Below, in pieces: positions 17,138 through 25,682 of a stretch of 39,381 nucleotides of DNA; within the stretch, counting starts at the first letter, position 1, and every line of letters begins with the position of its first letter. The stretch is from NCBI GenBank assembly GCA_945875845.1, contig CAMCMB010000071.1:1-39381 (forward strand). Direction: 5' to 3'. The position numbers and the translations under genes are program-made. The notes under the pieces are model-generated. The model had not been told where the DNA came from and searched no databases. It saw only the letters and a program-made list of their open reading frames with translations. This DNA is from Pirellula staleyi DSM 6068 (lineage in GTDB: Bacteria; Planctomycetota; Planctomycetia; Pirellulales; Pirellulaceae).

Positions 17138-17950
17138 TCAATGTTCAGAAATTGTAGGTGGTCGCCCTTCAATCGGACTGTTGCCCTTGCTATCCCTATC
17201 ATGTGCCTGCGACGCACTGTTCGCAAGTCTGGTTGCAACTTCGGCTTCCGCCTCGCGGATCTTTTGTGCTCTTGGCAGAGAATCGAGGGATTGCAGTCCA
17301 AATAGCGATAAGAAACGTTTGGTTGTACCGTATAGGTAGGGTCGCCCTAGCTCCTCTTGACGTCCACATATTCTCACCAAATCACGTTGCATCAATTGTC
17401 GCAGAACTTCGTCGCAGCTAACGCCTCGGATCGCCTCCATTTCCGCTCGTGGCATGGGTTGTCGGTAAGCGACGATTGCCAGGGTCTCCAGCATTCCCTG
17501 GCTCAATAGGGTTTCGCCGGGGACATGCTCGAGGCGACGGATCCAAGAAGCAAATTGGGGTCGGGTCAGTAGCTGCATACCCCCCGCTATCTCCTCGATT
17601 CGAAACGCATTCCCACACTTGTCATACTTTTCATTGAGTTGACGAGCCATTGATCTTGCTTGTGTTGGGTCTGCCAATCCTGCCATTGCTGCAATCTTAC
17701 GAGCCGACAGAGGCTCTTTCGCAATCATTAAGATGGCCTCAACGACACTTAGTTCGTCCGTAATGTCATCGAGACCAGTGCTCGAAGGGAGTTGCAATGG
17801 TTCCGGTTGTAGATCGGTAAAAGTCTGGGAGAGCAATCGTTGACGGCACCATGCGTTTCCAGGTTTTCCGCTTCCGTCTAAAGGAAATGGAGTTTTTTGC
17901 GTTAATTTCAGTTGGTTTCGTTCGAGGAATTGCCGCAACATCGATTTCAA
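17138..17950 (-). CDS. scpB: Segregation and condensation protein B
   Basis: ScpB subunit of the SMC-ScpAB (condensin) complex, which organises and helps segregate the chromosome. The core starts near residue 65 (LSVVEAILMIAKEPLSARKI) and carries the two winged-helix domains with family motifs GGMQLLTRPQF, ETLAIVAYRQPMPRAEMEAI, RGVSCDEVLRQLM and GRPYLYGTTKRFLSLFGL. An N-terminal extension of ~60 residues is unusual; a later start is possible. scpA and smc are not in the window. It is divergent from the unknown membrane-anchored gene at 18107. Confidence 0.93.
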   Translation of the reverse strand: MKSMLRQFLERNQLKLTQKTPFPLDGSGKPGNAWCRQRLLSQTFTDLQPEPLQLPSSTGLDDITDELSVVEAILMIAKEPLSARKIAAMAGLADPTQARSMARQLNEKYDKCGNAFRIEEIAGGMQLLTRPQFASWIRRLEHVPGETLLSQGMLETLAIVAYRQPMPRAEMEAIRGVSCDEVLRQLMQRDLVRICGRQEELGRPYLYGTTKRFLSLFGLQSLDSLPRAQKIREAEAEVATRLANSASQAHDRDSKGNSPIEGRPPTISEH

Positions 17951-18106
17951 ACCGCGTCGTTGGTGAGTGGAATTGCTTTGGAGATCGTACCCTGGTCATC
18001 GAAAACGCGCGTGGATTATACTGAGGCGACCCATTCGACCACGAGTCGGGCAAAGAAAAAACGGGAGCAATCATGACTTTTTCAGGCGAAAACGAGAGGT
18101 AACGTA

Positions 18107-18784
18107 GTGGGCCGAGTATCCAAGCAGCGAATGGTCGTCATCTTTGTTGTCGGTCTCGTTATCGCCATGTTCGGAGGATTCTACCTTGCGTGGAATAGCT
18201 CGTTGTCTGGTCGAGAATTTTCGCCCGATCTTTTTCAGCAACGCGTATTTCGATATTGGACGATTCCCGGCACGAGGGTTCGTCTGTCTGCCACAAGGCT
18301 CGGTATCCCGTCGAGTCCGTGCACGAAGTCCATTTTGAACCACCTCAGGATTTTAAATCAGCCGGTCGAATGGCAAGTATTGCAAGCCAGTCGTGGGAAT
18401 GATTCCGAAAAATACGCCCCGGCTATTTTGTTCGATTACCTCAGCTTCAAGAATGCGGACGGCCACAGTTACTGGGATGACTGGTCGTTTCGGAACCCAA
18501 ATCTTGCTGCGGTCTTGTGGCCAATTGTCCAGCAAGCAGCCATGCTGGAGCTTTATTTCTGTGTACCAGAGTTGATGCGAACCGCCGAAAGTGTCGAGAG
18601 GCAGGCTGAGCTAAAAAAACAACTGAAACGCATTTGTCTTGAGGCTGCTCTGAAGCGATCCTGGGAGTCGTCGGAATCGAGCAGTTCAAGCACTCCGGCA
18701 CAGCTGAAGAACTGGGCGATCGAATTTGCAGGGGATTTGAACGACGAACTTGAAATCAAGGAACTTATTTCAAAATTCGAATGA
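18107..18784 (+). CDS. Membrane-anchored protein of unknown function
   Basis: 225 residues with one N-terminal hydrophobic helix (about residues 9-28, VVIFVVGLVIAMFGGFYLAW) and a hydrophilic remainder that is presumably outside the membrane. I recognise no domain. Visible features are a central segment with SYWDDWSFRNPNLAAVLWPI and a Glu/Ser-rich helical C-terminus. GTG at 18107 is the start because GAGAGG lies 8 nt upstream; ATG at 18131 is the alternative. The last codons overlap the ATGA that may start the EVE-domain gene, so the two are probably co-translated. Confidence 0.7.
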   Translation: MGRVSKQRMVVIFVVGLVIAMFGGFYLAWNSSLSGREFSPDLFQQRVFRYWTIPGTRVRLSATRLGIPSSPCTKSILNHLRILNQPVEWQVLQASRGNDSEKYAPAILFDYLSFKNADGHSYWDDWSFRNPNLAAVLWPIVQQAAMLELYFCVPELMRTAESVERQAELKKQLKRICLEAALKRSWESSESSSSSTPAQLKNWAIEFAGDLNDELEIKELISKFE

Positions 18785-19317
18785 TTTTTCAGTCAAACGT
18801 TGGAAAACCACACGATGCACCTAAAGATGAAAAAATGAGCAAAAAGTCAAGCAATTCGTCCTTTTGGTTGATGAAGACGGAGCCAGAAGTTTTTTCGATT
18901 CGGGATTTGGCGAATGCTCCGAACCAGAGCATTGACTGGTTTGGGATAAGAAACTACCAAGCCAGGAACTACATGCGCGACCAGATGAATCTGGGGGATC
19001 GCGTTTTGGTTTATCACAGCAACGCAAAGCCTTCGTGCGTGGTAGGAACGGCTTGCGTTGTGCGGACTGCGTACCCCGATCACACTGCCTGGGACGCAAA
19101 CCATGAATACTTCGATCCGAAAAGTGATCGTCACAATCCGCGCTGGTTCATGGTGGATATCCAATTCGAATCCGAGTTTTCCGTTTCGCTTTCACTCGCG
19201 ATGCTTCGTGAAGTGCCAAAGTTATCGAGCATGGTTTTGCTTCGAAAAGGGAGCCGGCTGAGCATACAGCCCGTCACCGAACAGGAATTTGAGACCATCG
19301 TAAAGCTTGGTCGGTAG
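18781..19317 (+). CDS. EVE domain-containing protein
   Basis: Small EVE (PUA-like) protein of the thymocyte-nuclear-protein-1 group, a fold that binds modified bases in DNA or RNA. Motifs: FWLMKTEPEVFSIRDL at the front, DWFGIRNYQARNYMRDQM, LGDRVLVYHSN, VGTACVVRTAYPD and the closing VTEQEFETIVKLG. The ORF opens at ATG 18781, overlapping the upstream stop (ATGA), but ATG at 18835 gives MSKKSSNSSFWLMKTEPE, closer to the usual ~160-residue length; the two cannot be separated from sequence alone. No restriction or modification genes are adjacent, so the target is unknown. Confidence 0.9.
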   Translation: MIFQSNVGKPHDAPKDEKMSKKSSNSSFWLMKTEPEVFSIRDLANAPNQSIDWFGIRNYQARNYMRDQMNLGDRVLVYHSNAKPSCVVGTACVVRTAYPDHTAWDANHEYFDPKSDRHNPRWFMVDIQFESEFSVSLSLAMLREVPKLSSMVLLRKGSRLSIQPVTEQEFETIVKLGR

Positions 19318-19422
19318 TTTTTTTCCCGTCCAAGGCACGGTTTGCGAATAAGGCTCCATGGTTTACCATTTGCTTTGACTAATTTCGTGAATGATCAAAA
19401 CTCGAACGATTGCTAACGTTTT

Positions 19423-20733
19423 ATGGAGAAGACTGGGGTTGCCATCGTTGGCATGGGCACCGTTGGGACGGGTGTTGCTCGTTTGCTGTTGGATCATGGT
19501 GATCGGTTGGCGCGGCATGCAGGCCGGATTTTATGGCTGGAGAAGGCAACGGTCCGGGATTTGACCAAAGGCCGGCAAATCGAACTTCCCGCTGGGATTT
19601 TGACGGATGATTTGAAGCTCGTGTTGGACGACCCTAAAATCGAAGTGGTCGCGCTGCTGGTGGGTGGCCTCGAGCCTGCGCGTACGATCATGCTTCAGAT
19701 ACTTGAGTCGGGAAAAGACGTTGTTACGGCCAACAAGGCCCTTCTGGCAGAGCACGGAGAAGAATTGTTTGACCGCGCTCGAGCACTTGGGCGCACAATC
19801 GCGTTTGAAGCCAGCGTCGGCGGTGGAATCCCGATCATCGCCAACATTAGTCAGTGCTTCTCCGCTAACCAAATTTTGTCCGTGCGGGGAATTCTCAACG
19901 GCACCAGCAACTTCATCATTTCTCAGATGGATGAACAGGGTGCCGACTATGCCACCGCGCTCAAAAACGCGCAAGAACTCGGTTATGCAGAGGCCAATCC
20001 GACCATGGATGTCGACGGTAGTGATGCCGCACAGAAACTGGCAATTTTGGGTCATCTTGCCTTTGGAGTTCGTGTTCGATGGCGCGAAATCTATCGACGT
20101 GGACTAGAGGCTTTTCAACTGGCCGACCTTCTGTATGCTTCCGAACTCGGCTATCGGATCAAACTCATCGCGACAGCTCAACTTCGAGACGCAGGACTAG
20201 AATTGCACGTGTCTCCCACGCTGATTCGCAAAGGGCGACCGCTTGCCGAAGTCCGCGGTGCCTACAACGCAGTGACGGTCGTTGGCGATGCGGTTGGAGA
20301 TATGTTCTTTCACGGACAAGGGGCAGGCCAGATGCCAACTGCATCGGCCGTTGTGGCGGATATGATCGATACGGCCGCAGGTCGCACGGATATCACATTC
20401 CGTAGACTTGAGTTGTGGTCCGATCGGGAATCCAAGGTCGAAATACTCCCCTATGAGCAAACAACCAGTCGCTACTACATGCGATTCTTGGTGGCCGACG
20501 AGCCAGGCGTACTGTCGCAAATAACCGGAATCTTGGGTAAGCATGGGATTTCGATCGCTTCGATTATTCAGCATGAGCCCACGAGTGAAAAAAAACCGAG
20601 ACAAGTGCCGTTGGTCATCATGACCCACGAAGCAAAAGAAAAAGCCGCCACGGCGGCCAATGAAGAGATTCGCAAACTAACAAGTGTTGGTGATGAGTGC
20701 GTGAAGTTGCGTGTTGCGGATGGTGGCAATTAA
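19423..20733 (+). CDS. hom: Homoserine dehydrogenase with C-terminal ACT domain
   Basis: Reduces aspartate semialdehyde to homoserine with NAD(P)H, the branch point toward threonine and methionine. The 436-residue product shows the nucleotide-binding GMGTVGTGVARLLL, TANKALLAEHGEEL, the substrate-binding ASVGGGIPII and NGTSNFIISQM, and the catalytic-lysine region DVDGSDAAQKLAILGH. The C-terminal ACT domain (YYMRFLVADEPGVLSQITGI) should allow feedback control, typically by threonine. Same strand as the iPGM-like gene (100-bp gap) and aspartokinase, which makes a threonine-branch cluster. Confidence 0.96.
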   Translation: MEKTGVAIVGMGTVGTGVARLLLDHGDRLARHAGRILWLEKATVRDLTKGRQIELPAGILTDDLKLVLDDPKIEVVALLVGGLEPARTIMLQILESGKDVVTANKALLAEHGEELFDRARALGRTIAFEASVGGGIPIIANISQCFSANQILSVRGILNGTSNFIISQMDEQGADYATALKNAQELGYAEANPTMDVDGSDAAQKLAILGHLAFGVRVRWREIYRRGLEAFQLADLLYASELGYRIKLIATAQLRDAGLELHVSPTLIRKGRPLAEVRGAYNAVTVVGDAVGDMFFHGQGAGQMPTASAVVADMIDTAAGRTDITFRRLELWSDRESKVEILPYEQTTSRYYMRFLVADEPGVLSQITGILGKHGISIASIIQHEPTSEKKPRQVPLVIMTHEAKEKAATAANEEIRKLTSVGDECVKLRVADGGN

Positions 20734-20757
20734 CATTCGATCGAAACGGTTTTTCAC

Positions 20758-20787
20758 TCTCCCCCTATGTCATCTCCCCCTATGTCA
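20758..20787. repeat. Perfect 15-bp tandem duplication upstream of the iPGM-like gene
   Basis: TCTCCCCCTATGTCA occurs twice back to back in the 100-bp gap between hom and the iPGM-like gene. It could be a replication-slippage product or a duplicated regulatory site; nothing distinguishes the two. Confidence 0.8.
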
Positions 20788-20833
20788 TCACAGTACAAAT
20801 CAACGAATGAAGTTTCAATAAGGACGCAATGAA

Positions 20834-22048
20834 ATGAAATGGGTCATCATCATACCGGACGGATGCGCAGACTACCCCCTTGAGTCGTTGGGAGGCAAGA
20901 CGCCACTCCAGTTTGCAAACACACCGGCAATGGACGAAATCGCTCGCATGGGATTGGTCGGCCAAAGCGATAACGTACCTTTGCATTTTCCGGCGGGAAG
21001 CGAAGTGGCCAACATGTCGTTGTTGGGTTACGACCCTAACCAGTTTTTCACGGGTCGGGCTCCGATCGAAGCGGCAGCCCAAGGTATCGTGCTGGGGTCC
21101 GACGACTGGGCGATTCGATGCAATCTCGTTACGGTGGAGAATCAGGTCATGGTCGACTTCACAGCCGATCATATCAGTAACGCGGAGGCAACGGAATTAC
21201 TGCGAGCCATTCAAGAAAAAGTAAAGGATTCGACGCTAGAATTTGTGCCAGGCGTGAGCTATCGCAACCTGTTGATCTATCGAGGACGACCAGGGACGCC
21301 TTCGCCGTTCTCGAAAGATACCCGAACCGTCGCGCCGCACGACTTGACGGATGAAAGCGTGATCGATGATTTTGCCCGTGGACCGGGTTGTGATTTGCTA
21401 TGTCATTTGATGGCGGAAAGCGAACCCCTTTTTGCCGATCATCCGGTCAACAAGGCGAGAGTGCAGCAAGGCAAACGACCTGCGACGACGCTTTGGCTAT
21501 GGGGTCTCGGTAAAACGCCTCAATTGGCTTCGTTTGAGTCCAAGTTTGGCGTTCGCGGTGCGATGATTACAGCAGTCGATTTGCTGCGTGGCTTGGCCGC
21601 TCTTGTGGGCTGGGACCGCATCGAAGTCGCGGGCGCCACCGGCTACCTCGATACAAACTATGCAGGCAAAGGGGCCGCAGCGATCGAAGCCCTGAAGACG
21701 CATGACGTGGTTTGCGTCCATGTCGAAGCGACGGACGAAGCCAGCCATGAAGGGAGAGTTGACGAAAAAGTGAAAGCGCTAGAAGCCATCGATCGCCACA
21801 TTGTTGGCCCAATCCATCAGGCCTTGCAAAAGCAGGGTGAGTATCGCATTTTTGTCATGCCAGATCATCCCACACCCGTCAGCACCAAGAAACACTCGCA
21901 TGGATGGGTTCCGTTTACTGCTTGCGGGACAGGAATTACAAGAGACGGAAGCACGACCTACGATGAATGGTCAGCCGAAAAATCTGGATTAAGGTTTAAG
22001 CACGGTTGGGAGTTGATTCCCAAATTCATCAACGGCGAGTTGAGTTGA
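20834..22048 (+). CDS. ApgM-like phosphoglycerate mutase family protein, proposed homoserine kinase
   Basis: Alkaline-phosphatase-superfamily protein of the archaeal-type cofactor-independent phosphoglycerate mutase family. Motifs: PDGCADYPLESLGGKTPL at the N-terminus (metal site), FPAGSEVANMSLLGYDP, GRAPIEAAAQGI, HVEATDEASHEG and MPDHPTPVSTKKHSHGWVPF (late metal-binding Asp/His). The AGSEVAN form, in place of PGSD-A-H of typical ApgM, and the position between hom and lysC fit the subgroup long proposed to replace ThrB as homoserine kinase. No GHMP-type thrB is seen in the window. ATG at 20834 has AAGGA upstream. Lysine-biosynthesis aspartokinase follows 27 bp later, an operon-like spacing. 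Glycolytic mutase activity remains the alternative. Confidence 0.82.
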   Translation: MKWVIIIPDGCADYPLESLGGKTPLQFANTPAMDEIARMGLVGQSDNVPLHFPAGSEVANMSLLGYDPNQFFTGRAPIEAAAQGIVLGSDDWAIRCNLVTVENQVMVDFTADHISNAEATELLRAIQEKVKDSTLEFVPGVSYRNLLIYRGRPGTPSPFSKDTRTVAPHDLTDESVIDDFARGPGCDLLCHLMAESEPLFADHPVNKARVQQGKRPATTLWLWGLGKTPQLASFESKFGVRGAMITAVDLLRGLAALVGWDRIEVAGATGYLDTNYAGKGAAAIEALKTHDVVCVHVEATDEASHEGRVDEKVKALEAIDRHIVGPIHQALQKQGEYRIFVMPDHPTPVSTKKHSHGWVPFTACGTGITRDGSTTYDEWSAEKSGLRFKHGWELIPKFINGELS

Positions 22049-22075
22049 TCAGTCCGGGAAACCGCAGGAAAATAT

Positions 22076-23854
22076 ATGCCATTAATTGTTCAAAAGTTTG
22101 GTGGAACAAGCGTTGCCACTCCAGAGAAGATACAAGCCGCAGCTCGAAAAGCGATTCGGGCACAGCAAGAGGGCAATCAAGTTGTCGTCGTCGTCAGCGC
22201 GATGGGGCACAACACGGATCACCTGATCGAATTGGCCAAGCAGGTCAACGAAGCTCCGCCGGCTCGCGAAATGGATATGCTCTTGAGCACCGGGGAGCAG
22301 GTCAGTGTGGCGCTTATGGCGATGGCAGTGCATCGATTTGGTCACAAGGCTGTTTCGCTTACAGGAGCTCAGATGGGGATACGAACCGACAACTCGTTCA
22401 CCAAGGCGCGCATTAAGACGATTTCCACGGAACGCATTCGTCGCTTGCTCGACGATGGAAATATTGTCATCGCAGCTGGCTTTCAGGGCGTGGATGATGA
22501 TCTCAACATCACCACCCTTGGGCGCGGTGGCAGCGATACCACAGCGGTTTCGTTGGCGGCCGTTCTTCGGGCTGACGCCTGCGAGATTTATACCGACGTC
22601 GATGGAGTCTATACGACGGACCCAAGGTTGTTGCCCGAGGCACGCCAAATGGGACAAATCAGTTACGACGAGATGCTAGAGCTCGCCAGTTTAGGTGCCG
22701 GCGTAATGCACAACCGTTCTATCGAATTTGCCAAGAAATTCAACGTGCCCATTCGAGTGCGAAGCAGTTTTTCGGATGCGCCTGGATCGATGATCGTGTC
22801 GGAACCAGAGTCCTCTACGGTTCCAGTTTGCGGGGCCGCTCTTACCAAAGACGAAGCTCGCGTAACGATCTTGGGTGTGCCCGATAAACCAGGTTCCAGC
22901 TTCGAGATCTTCAAGCGACTTGCCGATCGTAAAATAACGGTCGATATGATCGTTCAGAACATTGGTGAAGGAGACTTGGCCGATATTTCCTTCACGGTTC
23001 CAAACGAGGAATTGAAGGAAACGCTAAAGGCGGTCAAGGAAGCGGTTTCGGTGATCGGTGCAACGGGAGTCACTCACGATGATGCGGTCGCCAAGATTTC
23101 GGTCGTTGGTATCGGCATGGCCGCTCAAACAGGAGTCGCTCAGCGCATGTTTGAATCGCTTGCAGTCGCAGGCATCAATATTCAAATGATCACCACCAGC
23201 GAGATCAAGATCAGCGTGCTCGTTCAACGATCGGAAGCGACGCCAGCCTTGCGAGCCGTTCATCAAGCGTTCGGACTTCACCTGAAACCCTCAGATGCCA
23301 AACAATGGCAAATCGGTCAAAAACCGACCAACGATCTCAGCGCCAGCGATATCATCGAGAGGCTTCGCAGTTCCAACATGGAACAGTTAACGTTGCTCGA
23401 TATTTCGATGGTTGGAGATCAGGCTCGAGTCACCCTGTCAGGGGTTCCAGATACTCCGGGTCTTGCAGAGAAGGTCTTTAAGCAAGTTGCCGATGCAGGC
23501 GTTTTTGTGGACATGATCGTTCAGAGTTGCGACGGCTATCAAGGCGAAACCAGCATCAGCTTCACCGTGCCTGAAGAGCAAATGGACCACTGTATGAAGA
23601 TTTTGAAAGCAATGGATTACAAGTTCCGCAAAATAAGCGGATCCATGGACATCGCAAAACTTTCCGTGAGCGGCATCGGCTTGCGTAGTCACACAAGTGT
23701 GGCGATCGCGATGTTCAAGTCGCTAGCCGACTCGGGCATCAATGTTCTGATGATCAATACGAGCGAGTTGCGTGTCAACGTCGTTATCGATGGTAAGCAA
23801 GGGGACCTGGGCCTCGCTTGCCTTCAGAAGACATTCGCGGCTTCTCTGCTCTAA
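22076..23854 (+). CDS. lysC: Aspartate kinase with four ACT domains
   Basis: Phosphorylates aspartate, the entry step to lysine, threonine and methionine. The kinase domain fills about the first 245 residues (VQKFGGTSVATPEKI, SAMGHNTDHLIELA, LGRGGSDTTAVSLAA, DVDGVYTTDPRLLP). The remaining ~350 residues contain two similar ACT pairs: VTILGVPDKPGSSFEIFKRL / ISVVGIGMAAQTGVAQRMF and VTLSGVPDTPGLAEKVFKQV / LSVSGIGLRSHTSVAIAMF. At 592 residues it matches the cyanobacterial-type four-ACT aspartokinases and not the ~405-residue two-ACT form. AGGA lies just upstream of ATG 22076. It is the last gene of the threonine-branch cluster. Confidence 0.95.
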   Translation: MPLIVQKFGGTSVATPEKIQAAARKAIRAQQEGNQVVVVVSAMGHNTDHLIELAKQVNEAPPAREMDMLLSTGEQVSVALMAMAVHRFGHKAVSLTGAQMGIRTDNSFTKARIKTISTERIRRLLDDGNIVIAAGFQGVDDDLNITTLGRGGSDTTAVSLAAVLRADACEIYTDVDGVYTTDPRLLPEARQMGQISYDEMLELASLGAGVMHNRSIEFAKKFNVPIRVRSSFSDAPGSMIVSEPESSTVPVCGAALTKDEARVTILGVPDKPGSSFEIFKRLADRKITVDMIVQNIGEGDLADISFTVPNEELKETLKAVKEAVSVIGATGVTHDDAVAKISVVGIGMAAQTGVAQRMFESLAVAGINIQMITTSEIKISVLVQRSEATPALRAVHQAFGLHLKPSDAKQWQIGQKPTNDLSASDIIERLRSSNMEQLTLLDISMVGDQARVTLSGVPDTPGLAEKVFKQVADAGVFVDMIVQSCDGYQGETSISFTVPEEQMDHCMKILKAMDYKFRKISGSMDIAKLSVSGIGLRSHTSVAIAMFKSLADSGINVLMINTSELRVNVVIDGKQGDLGLACLQKTFAASLL

Positions 23855-23939
23855 GGCAAAAAGCGTTGAGCGATTAGCTTTAAGCTTTGCGATCTGCGAT
23901 CTGAGAATTGAGATTTGAGATTAGCGTTACGCGATTGCG

Positions 23940-24243
23940 GGCTGTTGATTTAATGGTCCGTCGTACCGCCCTTAGGTTATCGTAACCCGACGCGTAAGTG
24001 CTTGTTGATTTAATGAGTCTTTACCTAAGCTATGGTTTTGTCATAACCCGAAACGTGACGGCTTGTTGCTTTAGTGAAGTCGTTATTGGGTAAGGGCGGT
24101 AAGACGGACTTCCAAGTCCGTCAATGGGGAATCCGACGGACTTGGAAGTCCGTCGTACCATTAAAGCAACAAGCCGGTAAGTTAGGGGCAAAGAGTCCCT
24201 CGTTTACACTTCGGGTTGTGATTAAATCAACAAGCCCGTAAGC
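23940..24243. repeat. Nested family-A inverted repeats (inner complete copy A1 at 24060-24175)
   Basis: The inner element (116 bp) has perfect 14-bp ends GGCTTGTTGCTTTA and TAAAGCAACAAGCC and two small hairpins (24103-24122 and 24135-24154). It sits inside a second inverted repeat with ends CTTGTTGATTTAAT (24001-24014) and ATTAAATCAACAAG (24222-24235), whose inner arms share a TAACCCGAA / TTCGGGTT-type segment. A further CTGTTGATTTAATGG end lies outside at about 23942. The order is consistent with a copy inserted into a copy. Confidence 0.75.
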
Positions 24244-24337
24244 GAGGGGCCGACTGCAATGCCTCGCTCACGGGCACGGGTTATGAAACTGCCGCCAAAA
24301 GTGGTCTGTCTCTAAATGCACAGCCTAGGAGCGAAAG

Positions 24338-24380
24338 CCGAGCTTACGACGCCGTGGTTCGGCAGGAGCCTCACACTCCC
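24338..24380. repeat. Family-B repeat fragment, copy 3
   Basis: Carries CCGAGCTTACGACGCC followed by GGTTCGGCAGGAGCCTCACA and a CTCCC end, the inverse of 13535-13577. Only one hairpin arm is present, so it is a fragment. Confidence 0.7.
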
Positions 24381-24409
24381 GAGTGAGCAATGGAGGGAAT
24401 TAAAAAACT

Positions 24410-24452
24410 AAAAAAGGGTGGCCTGCTGAGATTAAGCAAGTCACCCTTTTTT
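24410..24452. terminator. Strong bidirectional intrinsic terminator
   Basis: AAAAAAGGGTG (24410-24420) pairs perfectly with CACCCTTTTTT (24442-24452). The 21-nt loop itself continues the stem with one mismatch (TGCT/AGCA around GAGATTA). With an A-run on one side and a T-run on the other it can terminate in both directions: minus-strand transcription from the lipoprotein gene (stop at 24543) and any read-through from lysC. Confidence 0.8.
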
Positions 24453-24542
24453 ATGTCGACGGTAAGAAGAGCTACCGTAAACTAGTAGAGCTTGGTAGCG
24501 AGATCCGCTTACGTTGGCAATAGATCGCTTCAACGAACTGAT

Positions 24543-25115
24543 TTAGTAGGGACTGGATGCACCCGTATCCGGATCGCCAACCATGTGGAAGTGATTGTGG
24601 TCGATGTAGATAACTTCGACTGCTTCCTTGTCCTCGAGAGTGTACGGGACTGGCCAGCCATTAATGGTCCGCTCTTCAAAGTAGACCGTGCACTTGTAAT
24701 GAGCGTGGTGCAGTTGAGCGAAACCGATCAACGGTACGAAGCGCGGATCATCGATATAATCCGCGATCTTCTCCTTCACGATTCGAACGCGATTGCGTTG
24801 CTTCTCAAAAAACAACGGTACACCACCTCGAATCGGTCTCGCTTTTTCCAAAGCGTGAACGACTTCGTCATCGCTAGGCGGGTCGATGGCTGCTACAGGT
24901 CCACCGGCGGTGAGTGGCCCCATGATGGGTACACGGGCATATCGCTCGTGTATATGAAACTGAATTTCTTCCGAGTCTTGGAGGTAGGGACTGATGGGAA
25001 TCGGAATCCCCCAGGGCCCAATCCCTACGTTCGATAGACCGACACAGCCAGTCTGTGAACCAATCGTTGCTATTAGAAGTAAACTAAGTATTTGTCGGAA
25101 ACGCTTGCAGGACAT
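24543..25115 (-). CDS. Small predicted lipoprotein of unknown function
   Basis: 190 residues from ATG at 25115, which is preceded by AGAAGGG with 7-nt spacing; the open frame continues upstream but that part looks non-coding. The N-terminus MSCKRFRQILSLLLIATIG is followed by SQTGCVGL, a lipobox-like site, so lipid attachment at the Cys and an envelope location are likely. The body has no family I recognise. Notable segments are PYLQDSEEIQFHIHERYARV and FEKQRNRVRIVKEKIADYI, and a His-rich end (IDHNHFHMVGDPDTG). It is divergent from the Dabb-domain gene. Confidence 0.72.
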   Translation of the reverse strand: MSCKRFRQILSLLLIATIGSQTGCVGLSNVGIGPWGIPIPISPYLQDSEEIQFHIHERYARVPIMGPLTAGGPVAAIDPPSDDEVVHALEKARPIRGGVPLFFEKQRNRVRIVKEKIADYIDDPRFVPLIGFAQLHHAHYKCTVYFEERTINGWPVPYTLEDKEAVEVIYIDHNHFHMVGDPDTGASSPY

Positions 25116-25368
25116 TGGTAAAACCCTTCTCGTGTCGGAGACGATAGACTCGTCGAACACAATGAGTTTCGGCGCACGGCGTGGTAAAACTTGCGGATTT
25201 TTCCGACTACAACGAAAATTCCTAACAAACGGATTGCAAGCAATTGACTGAGTCAACGCAGCTTCGCTCAAAGTAAGCTTGTCAAATGGCACGCTCTCAA
25301 ATAACTTCTAAGTGATAGCAATTGGTCCAAAGTTCCCTACCCCGCTCAGAACCCATTTGAAACTCATT

Positions 25369-25680
25369 ATGGCCCACCTCTCGCACATGGTCTACTTCAC
25401 TCTCATCGACGATTCCGAGGCGAAGGTGAAGGAGTTGGTGGATGCGTGCAAGTTCTACCTGGACAACCACCCCGGTCTCGTCCATTTTTCGGTGGGAACG
25501 TTGAACCCAGAGTTGGCGAGACCGGTCAATGACCGCGGCTATCAAGTTGCAATCAATGTAATATTCGACAGCCGGGAATCGCACGATCTTTATCAAGTGG
25601 CTCCACGCCACCTGCAATTCATCGCTGAGCAAAAACCCAATTGGAAACAAGCCCGCGTCTTCGATTCGGATTTAGTCTAA
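25369..25680 (+). CDS. Dabb (stress-responsive A/B barrel) domain protein
   Basis: A 103-residue ferredoxin-like Dabb-domain protein. Motifs: HMVYFTLIDDSEAKVKELVD at the front, a central HFSVGTLNPELARPVND, the strand YQVAINVIFDSRESHDLYQV and the closing HLQFIAEQKPNWKQARVFD. ATG at 25369 gives the typical start MAHLSHMVYF; an upstream GTG (25312) would add 19 residues unlike the family. Dabb proteins are usually homodimers of poorly known function. trpC begins 2 bp after its stop, so the two are co-transcribed. Confidence 0.85.
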   Translation: MAHLSHMVYFTLIDDSEAKVKELVDACKFYLDNHPGLVHFSVGTLNPELARPVNDRGYQVAINVIFDSRESHDLYQVAPRHLQFIAEQKPNWKQARVFDSDLV

Positions 25681-25682
25681 AT

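Larger units (their letters stand above)
23855..24542. other. Intergenic region made largely of repeats
   Basis: 688 bp with no credible gene. From left to right: a degenerate GATCTGCGATCTGAGA-like stretch (about 23890-23930), a nested set of family-A inverted repeats (23940-24243), a family-B fragment (24338-24380) and a bidirectional terminator (24410-24452). Confidence 0.6.

Noticed and set aside
22049-22075. Search for a lysine riboswitch upstream of lysC
   Set aside because: The 27-bp gap is too short, and the gap before the iPGM-like gene shows no riboswitch-like conserved boxes.
23940-24243. Possible CRISPR array because of regularly recurring palindromes
   Set aside because: Copies are in opposite orientations, nested and not separated by uniform unique spacers; no cas genes are nearby.
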